DNA of 64,000 bases, from NCBI GenBank assembly GCA_031763025.1, contig JASSKH010000007.1, forward strand, positions 8,323,930-8,387,929, written 5' to 3'. The position numbers and the translations under genes were made by a program. Below are positions 57,257 to 64,000 of this stretch, in pieces; position 1 is the first letter of the stretch; every line of letters starts with the position of its first letter. The stretch comes from Macrocystis pyrifera. Its lineage: Eukaryota > Sar > Phaeophyceae > Laminariales > Laminariaceae. The notes under the pieces are model-generated. The model searched no databases, had not been told where the DNA came from, and saw only the letters and a program-made list of their open reading frames with translations.

Positions 57257-60200
57257 GTAAGATCGCTCAGGAGAAGGTGCCCGTCTGGAGCTGGGGTACC
57301 AGGTATCATTTTTTGGGCACACAGATTAAATCTTATTTTGCCGAAATGTTTTTTGTTTCTTACCCTCAACCCCGATAGCTTCTGAACCGCTTCCTGTAAC
57401 GCGAATCCTCGATAACAAGCATGATTCATTTTGTTGCCCCCTCCCCACTACCAGGTACTTGGCATAGACACTCCACCCGGCGGGATCAGCCTTAATCTAC
57501 ACAGTCACGTCTTTGAACCTGACTCTATTAATAGTGAGCTACTTCGCACCACTACTTGATAATTCTACCGTACATGTGTAGCTACCCAGGAGTTTATCAG
57601 GTTCCCTGTAAGCTTTCAGCGTTTCAATTTGATTTCATTGTTACTGGTAAGTTGTGGGCTATGTGCTGGAGAGTTTGTCACACACTCTTATCTTGAGTAG
57701 ATTCTCTCTAAACACGAGCGCGTAGTCAGTGCAGGCAGCGCCGTTGAGTACATTCGCAAGTGTTCTAGTTCCTGTTTTTTTCACCGTGCGGTAAAAAAAA
57801 ATGAACTCGGCGTAAACATATACGGAAAAGCTATCAAGAAAGTTGAAAACCGAGCAGTATTAATAGTATGCACCAGACACGCGTAGTACATAGAGCAGCC
57901 TCGGCAGGCGTGTGAGAGTGTGAGACAAACAAAAACACCATACTTGTATATATAAAAAACGGCCCGCCAATATAGGGGGGGGAAGGGAGGGGGTAGTGTC
58001 GCTTCTGGGATTCAGATCCGCGTGCACCGTTTTGGTCTGTCCCTCTTTTTTTTCAGCCTGCTTGCTATATACCAAGCATGACCCTTTTCAACCTTTTTGG
58101 TTGAGATTTTAATGTCATTTCGAACGCACCCCTCGAACCCACGAAAATACCAAAGCAGCAGCCCCCTTGTCGGCGGGTATCGATACCAAGCGGCAGACCC
58201 TAGTCGGCGCCAAATCTCCTCTTGTGTCCTCCCGAGGTCCCAACACCTACTCATCCTTTTGCATCCCCCGAAGGTGCTCCCCATGCGAGGTGCTCTATTT
58301 CGTGCGTGATCGAGAAAGTACGCGTACACCTGGTATCCTGGTACCGAGTATCATGTGGTCGTTGCCGATTTCGAAGCCTTATCGAGCAATACCCCAGACG
58401 CCACGAAGCACAACGAAGCAGCCGACTCTACCTCTTCAGCGATCACCACGCCTCCTTTTTGTGTCTGCCCGAATCCGAGCACCGAGCCATGCTTTTTTAT
58501 CTCTCCCTGAGGTGCTCTGTTCCGAGAACCACTTGCTATGCCATACCAGTACGTACAATACCAGGTGCGGTCGTGTGAACGTACTTTGTGTGGTACGTTC
58601 GACGCTTTAGCCATTCCGAACGATTCCTCACGACCCCACGAATAATGAACCAGCATACACCCTCCATCGGTGAGCGCCAATCCTCCTTTAAAAATGCATC
58701 TTCGTTTCGTCAAGTATGGGTGCACGCGGTACTAGGACCCGTCCAAACGGGTTTTTTTTTCGAGCTCAAAACAAAGGCGAGAGGCAAAAGTGAAGACAAG
58801 CTAAGAATATACACTCCCTCTGACTGGCCAAGTAGCCGGAATGAGGCTTAGGAGACCGGCTGGACCCCCTTCCAATTTTTTGCTTTCGCCTAATAATTTT
58901 GGCATTAGACGAAAAGCTAAAATTGAACAGCCCAAGCGAGACCATGGCGACAACCGAAGCTACGAGCGCTCCGTAGACTAGACAGCAGGAAAGGACAGAG
59001 AGCAGATAATACACGAACTACATGCCGCTGGTGTCAGTCAATGCAGCTTCCATCACCGCAGCCAAACCCGTGGCCCATGGGGCCCTACAATCGAAATGAG
59101 ATACCTGGTACTGCTGTACATTAAAAAAACATATGTTGTATCAAGTGATGATGCTGCACCCGTCCTTTATCCACCGTAGCTCTCGCGCTTCAGAATACCG
59201 AGTGCCGTTGCTGCAGCAAAGTATCGTCGGCTAGCCGTGTGGGCACACTCCTCTCTTTCTTCAGGCCTGGGCGCCGCCTCTACCTCAGCTGAATGGTGCA
59301 TCAGTGCTGGTGCGTCACCTCGACCGTTCGCTCGTTTTAGTTATTGATTTTAGGTCTTGTTTTTCACGCGCATTCTGCGCACGTTCTCGATCCTCGTTTT
59401 CCCGAAAAGAGCATAGTGTGTTTGTTTTTTTCGCTTTCGTGTTTTCTCAATTGAATGGGCCTTTTTTCATACGTTTTTTTTTTTCTTGCTTGGCTTAAGT
59501 TGTGCTATCGTACCGGGTATGTTGATATTTCGTTTTGCGTACCTGGATTAATTTTATCGATCATTTTGGTGTTTCTTTGTACGTGGGACACTATCAATAG
59601 GTGTACTGATGTCATTGGGCAGAAATAACGTTTTTTTTGTGAAGACAACACGCGCATATTACACCGTCTTGTGACATCTTGTCTGTGGATATATTTAGGT
59701 CTCGTGAGACAGAATATATGTTCGCACCACTAGTGAACCTTTCCGCACGCATGCTCAAGCACGTGACCGTTTTTGCGCGTTGGTTATACTTCGTACCGGG
59801 GTATATTGGCATGCTCCACTACAAACTTCGATTTTCAATGTCGCATGGTCTGCAGATGTTCGACCACTACTGCTGGTACTACTGTATAAGTCCACGCGTA
59901 ATATATACCAGCACCAGGTACCTGGTACAGTGCCAGGTAACACGCAATATAGGACACCCTCACGGCCGATTTTCTCCAGTTCCCGGCACCGGTTTCACTT
60001 GAAAGATGAAAGACACACCGTACACTACTGCTTATTGCTGCTGAACGTATGCCAGGATACCGAACGCCCCATCACTCGTATTATACGACCTGCAAACAAA
60101 CCAAAAACAGAAGAACGCAACACTGAGAAACAGCACGCCGATGTCACGATTGGCTCTGCACCGCAGCAGACGATGGATGTAATAGACTGGTTCGTGCGTG

Positions 60201-60473
60201 CATGTTGTTAATTGTGTACATTAGTTTTGGTAGAATAAACGATACTCGTACCGATTGTGCTTGTGTGAAGAACCGCCAGTGCTGCTGCTGCCGCTGCCGC
60301 TGCTGCTACTGCTAGTGATGCTGGCTTGTACTTACATCCGAGGTTCGCTGTCGCACATTGACCAGTATAATTTCTTCTGAATGCGATCAAGGTGTGTGTG
60401 TGTTCGCGGGCAGCCTGCATATATATAAATATACCTTTTGCGCCGCTCGTTCCACTCGGCCGCCGGCGTGCAG
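57257..60473. other. Upstream region of the UCH gene; first UCH exon not located
   Basis: No confident gene. Two diverged units of about 210 bp (58170-58350 and 58380-58560) share TTGTGTC, CCCGA and GAGGTGCTCT. GTTCGAGGGG-like sequence on the minus strand near 58135 resembles a pol III box. CTGCTGCCGCTG simple repeats lie at 60280-60320. The missing first UCH exon should lie in this interval or close by. Confidence 0.4.
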
Positions 60474-63400
60474 AATCCAACCCGGACGTGATGAACAAGT
60501 ACATCGAAAAGATGGGGTGGCCAACGGCAGACTACAGGTCAGCCCACGAATACATACTTGAAGTATTACACTACTGTAACCTCGAGCGGAAAGTACCTGT
60601 TGGTATGGATCAATTCCTCGGGAGTTGCTTGCTGTATCGAGATATGGCGGTTCTGTTGTTGCGGACGAGCGGTGGAAACACCTTCAGTTAACGGACTGCC
60701 TTGGTTTATGTCTTTTTTTTCAATTTTTTTTTTCCGATCCTCCGGCGGATTAGGTAAAAATAAAGCTTGAGCTCACCGTTCTTCCACGTTCCAATTTCGT
60801 GTCGTGTGTCAATTTAGCCCATGTCAGTGGCTGATGCTACAGTAGTTACCGCATGATTTGTATTGGTGATGAAGCCTGTTCTGACCTACCGCAATACCTG
60901 TTATCGCACGCATCCGGGGGTAGCTTGTTGTTCGTGGTCAATCTTTTACGGAAGGAAATAGAGGGAGAGGGGATGCGGGGGGTGTATTCGATACCATGTT
61001 TGGCCGTAGTACCCTGCCGGCAAGTGGCTGTAGCGAGACTTTTTTTTTTTTTTTCATTTTTCATGTTTTGTTCCCGGGGTGTCGGCGATCAACTTATCAC
61101 CCGAGATCTTTTCAGGATGCCCGTGCTTAGAGAATGACTTTGTATGCTGATACTGAAAGCAGTCAACATGCTGATACTGAAAGCAGTCAACATGCTGATA
61201 CTGAAAGCAGTCAACATGCTGATACTGAAAGCAGTCAACATGCTGATACTGAAAGCAGTCAACATGCTGATACTGAAAGCAGTCAACGTTGTCGTGACGC
61301 TTGGAGTGAGTGCGCGCGCCCATTTGCCCAAGCGACCACGTGCGGCGCCTCTCTGCCATGTTCGTGTGATAAGAACTGCGAATACAAGGCATAATCAGCC
61401 CAGCAATCCAGCCCCCGCCTGAATTGCTCGCGCCCACCGACCGCCCCCCCCCCGCCATTCATCGACATTTATGTACACAGTTGGATCCACGTTCCCACCG
61501 AATCTGCATCATATCGTACGCACGTGCAAATTATTTTTGTGTACGTCGGGTACTGCCGTGTTTGCTTACTTAGCAATGCGTCGTGTGATGAATATACATG
61601 CAGCCCGGAATAATAAGAAAGATAAAACGCATCGTGAGTCTAAACACTAGACATACTAAACATTCTGCCGCGGCCTGCTCGTACTATACCAGGTACCTGG
61701 TATGTATTGTACACCAGCACTCATCACTTGCGGCACCAGGTAGAATTGCACGAGCTGCGTTTGATGTAGTACAGCTTGATGAAAGATCGTCGCGACTGTC
61801 GATAAACCGCTAGGTTCACGGACGTCTTCAGCACGGAAGACTGGGCCCTGGCGATGGTGCCGCAGCCCGTGTTAGGCGTGGTGATGCTCTTTCCGATCAA
61901 GGCGTCCACGGAGAAGCACAGGGAGGAGGAAACGGCGCGGATCCGCAAGTCCGCGGACGCGGCCATACCCAACCTGTACTTTATGTGAGCGCGGGAACTT
62001 GTTACTTGTCTCCCCGCCATTTAGTGTTGGCGGTTGCTGTAGGCATCCAGTGGCCTGGATGCTAGTCGTGGCGAAGATCTTGCCTGCGCTCACAGTAACC
62101 CGCTTCGTTGGTGCTGATGGAGCTCGGACCCCGATAAATCGCGCAGACGGAGGGTAGTGGTGCATTAGCTGCAATGGTGAAACGAGTCGTGCCGTGTGTT
62201 ACTTCCCGGTCGGGTGCATGTTCCACGGAGAAAAAGAAATGTGCGCGCGCCGGGGGGTTGGGGGGGAGATGATGCTACGTACCACTTGCTGCTATTCATT
62301 CGTGGTGAAGCTGTTTGCGGGCTCGTGTATCCGCCCGGAGTATGCGCCTAACGGCCCTCCGCCGTCGTGGCAACCTGGGAACCCACCGTGCTCCGCTTTT
62401 TCGTGAATTTTGACCGCCGTAGACGACGGCGTCTACGCTTGCCCATCCTTAGACCATCTTTTTTACGACGCACTGTAGAAGCAGACGGTCACGAGCACGA
62501 GTGATGTGAAGGGCGTCGACCTCGGCAAGGGGGGCGTGCCCAGCTGTAGGTCAAACTAACTGCCTCTTTTCCCGCTTGCAAGTCCTCACAGCCCGCCGCC
62601 AAACGTGGGGCGTACACAAGGATGCAGGTCGCGCTCTTCCAAGGGAGCGGGGGCGGCGGGCGAATATGCTTCTTTCCAGATCGCGAGAGTCCGGAAGTTT
62701 TGCGGTTCTACTCGTCCCGTGCCACCGTGGTCTCTGATCACCTCTCGCCGACCCTCCCGTGGCGTGCCGTCGTTTCATTGTTCCGTTTTTGCAGGAAGCA
62801 AACGGTGGGGAACGCATGCGGGACGGTCGGCCTCCTCCACTGTGCTCTTAATGCCTCCGTGTGTAAAGGGATTTCGCTCGGTGAGCACGCGAGACGACGG
62901 CCGGAAGATGAGACCCGGAGATGTCTCGAGAGTGGTTTGCTTTGTGCCGGACGCCTAGTTGCTCACTGGTGCTGAGTTGCAGTCGAGTAGTGGTTCTGGG
63001 CTCGAGTAGGGTAGGAAGTATGTGCTGATGCTTCAAGTACCAGTAAAAATGGGGTTGTGATTTGTAGCGGCAGTTGTGGCTCCAGGATCGCTGAAACGGC
63101 AGTCAGCAACGATGGAAGCTGCTTTTCCGTTGGCACGCGCTTAATCGGGCTCTTGATGAGCATACAAAGAAAGAGGAACGCGCGGTGTGCGCACGGAGGC
63201 CGGGTACCGATGTCGCCATGTTGTTTGTTTCAAGGGGAACAAGGGCTGTCCTTGCTTCGATATTTATTGTCGGGATTAGGTAACTGCCGTGTTGCGCCCG
63301 CGGTCGGAACAGCAGACGTCTCGGCGACCACCTGACCACGTCCTGTCCGCACCGGAAGTGCACGTCGCTCACACCGCCACCAATTCGTCTGATCCTCTCG

Positions 63401-63841
63401 ACGGTCGCGGCAGAAAAGGAGTGCTTCTTGAACCGGTTTTGGGAGAAGACTCGACAGCTGACGCCAGCAGAGATCGCGCAGGCCCTGCACGATGTAAGCA
63501 GCCACCGTGCTGGCCTCTTCTATACATCCGTCTTAAAGCAGTACGGGTGGTAGCTATTTTCTTGTTTGTGTCGCTTTCCAAATACATGTGTAAAACGCGA
63601 TTGCTTGCGGCACGGGCGTGTGCGGGCGGGGCGGACGGCAATTTTTTTTTCCTTTTTTGTTATCGCGAGTTTTTCCTGTCGGAAATGCACCGGAAGCCTC
63701 GCCGGACGGATTTCTTTTAATGTCTGTTCGTGTCTCTCAGGAGGACGAGCTGGAGGAGGTCCACGAGGAGGCTGCGCAAGAGGGCCAGAGCGAACAGATT
63801 GCGAGGGAGGAGAAGATCAACACTCATTTCATATGCCTCAC
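60474..63841 (+). CDS. Ubiquitin carboxyl-terminal hydrolase, UCH (peptidase C12) family
   Basis: Cleaves small adducts from the C-terminus of ubiquitin in the cytosol or nucleus. Five exons join in phase: 60474-60537, 61814-61984, 62795-62880, 63414-63493 and 63741-63841, all with GT and AG borders. The protein matches UCH-L1/L3-type enzymes throughout: NPDVMNKYIEKMGW, then DVFSTEDWALAMVPQPVLGV, LLF-type strand MLFPIKAS, and NLYFM. The active-site block is KQTVGNACGTVGLLH, with oxyanion Gln at 62799 and nucleophile Cys at 62817. Next come LTPAEIAQAL and EEAAQEGQ, then the catalytic His in INTHFICL (63825-63827). The first exon (start codon) is not found, and the exon carrying the catalytic Asp lies beyond the right edge. 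Intron 1 holds a 24-bp minisatellite. No inactivating change is seen. Confidence 0.93.
61143..61288 (+). repeat. 24-bp minisatellite, six copies, in UCH intron 1
   Basis: GCTGATACTGAAAGCAGTCA plus ACAT is repeated six times almost without change. The unit length is a multiple of three, so it stays open in several frames, but it lies in an intron. Confidence 0.9.
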
Positions 63842-64000
63842 GTAAGTTGAGCCGACGTGGGCACTGGGGTAAGGCGGCGGGTCTTGAGGCCTCGACTCGC
63901 CCCAGAGGTGTGCCTGTTTGCTTCCCGCGTTGTGTCGGCGCCACGAGTGGCGGCGTTTGGACGGTGTGGACTAGCCAGTGTGAACAGACGAGCGGTTGGG
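63842..64000 (+). other. Start of the next UCH intron
   Basis: Begins GTAAGTTGAG after phase 2. No continuation of the UCH protein (the expected GHLYELDG-type block) is seen before the window ends. Confidence 0.7.

Noticed and set aside
61143..61288. In-frame repeat that could be read as a repetitive protein (LILKAVNM units)
   Set aside because: It lies within a UCH intron; openness follows from the 24-bp unit being a multiple of three without stops.

Overview
This window looks like nuclear DNA from an intron-rich eukaryote, not a prokaryote. Two recognisable protein genes are split by GT-AG introns of about 0.5-1.3 kb. Most of the rest is nested transposon debris, satellites and low-complexity DNA. 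Intron density, transposon types and frequent CAGCAGTAC and ACCAGGTACC motifs would fit a macroalgal or other stramenopile genome, possibly a brown alga. That placement is an inference and no marker here proves it.

Layout. 1-5.4 kb: two TIR DNA elements, one of 3.07 kb with perfect 24-bp ends and one of 1.29 kb carrying a minus-strand ORF. 9.1-11.4 kb: a plus-strand heat-shock-factor-type gene (three exons found, first half of the DNA-binding domain not located). 11.5-17.9 kb: duplications and short dispersed repeats. 17.97-34.23 kb: copy 1 of a non-coding TIR element (called element A here), split by an LTR remnant, a 105-bp TA-target MITE, a 2.5-kb repeat block and an 11.2-kb Ty3/gypsy retrotransposon. 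39.60-51.38 kb: copy 2 of element A with an 8-bp target duplication, split by a 1.28-kb TIR element, another MITE and an 8.5-kb block that carries a decayed tyrosine-recombinase/CCCH-finger gene pair, about 247-bp direct terminal repeats and a 3-kb satellite. 51.6-57 kb: tandem repeats, a TTA-target TIR element, a third MITE and two orphan exon-like ORFs. 60.5-63.84 kb: a plus-strand ubiquitin C-terminal hydrolase (UCH, peptidase C12) gene that runs off the right edge.

The most interesting object is the Ty3/gypsy element. Between gag and protease it encodes a near-complete NADAR (YbiA/DUF1768-like) domain, a family linked to removal of ADP-ribose. At its 3' end it encodes a chromodomain followed by a Tudor-like module. 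The copy is dead (stops, frameshifts, a LINE tail inside the chromodomain), but the integrase D,D-35-E triad, RT YLDD box and protease DTGS are readable. Because the two element A copies are collinear, each supplies the empty site for insertions in the other, so several element borders can be read inside this window.
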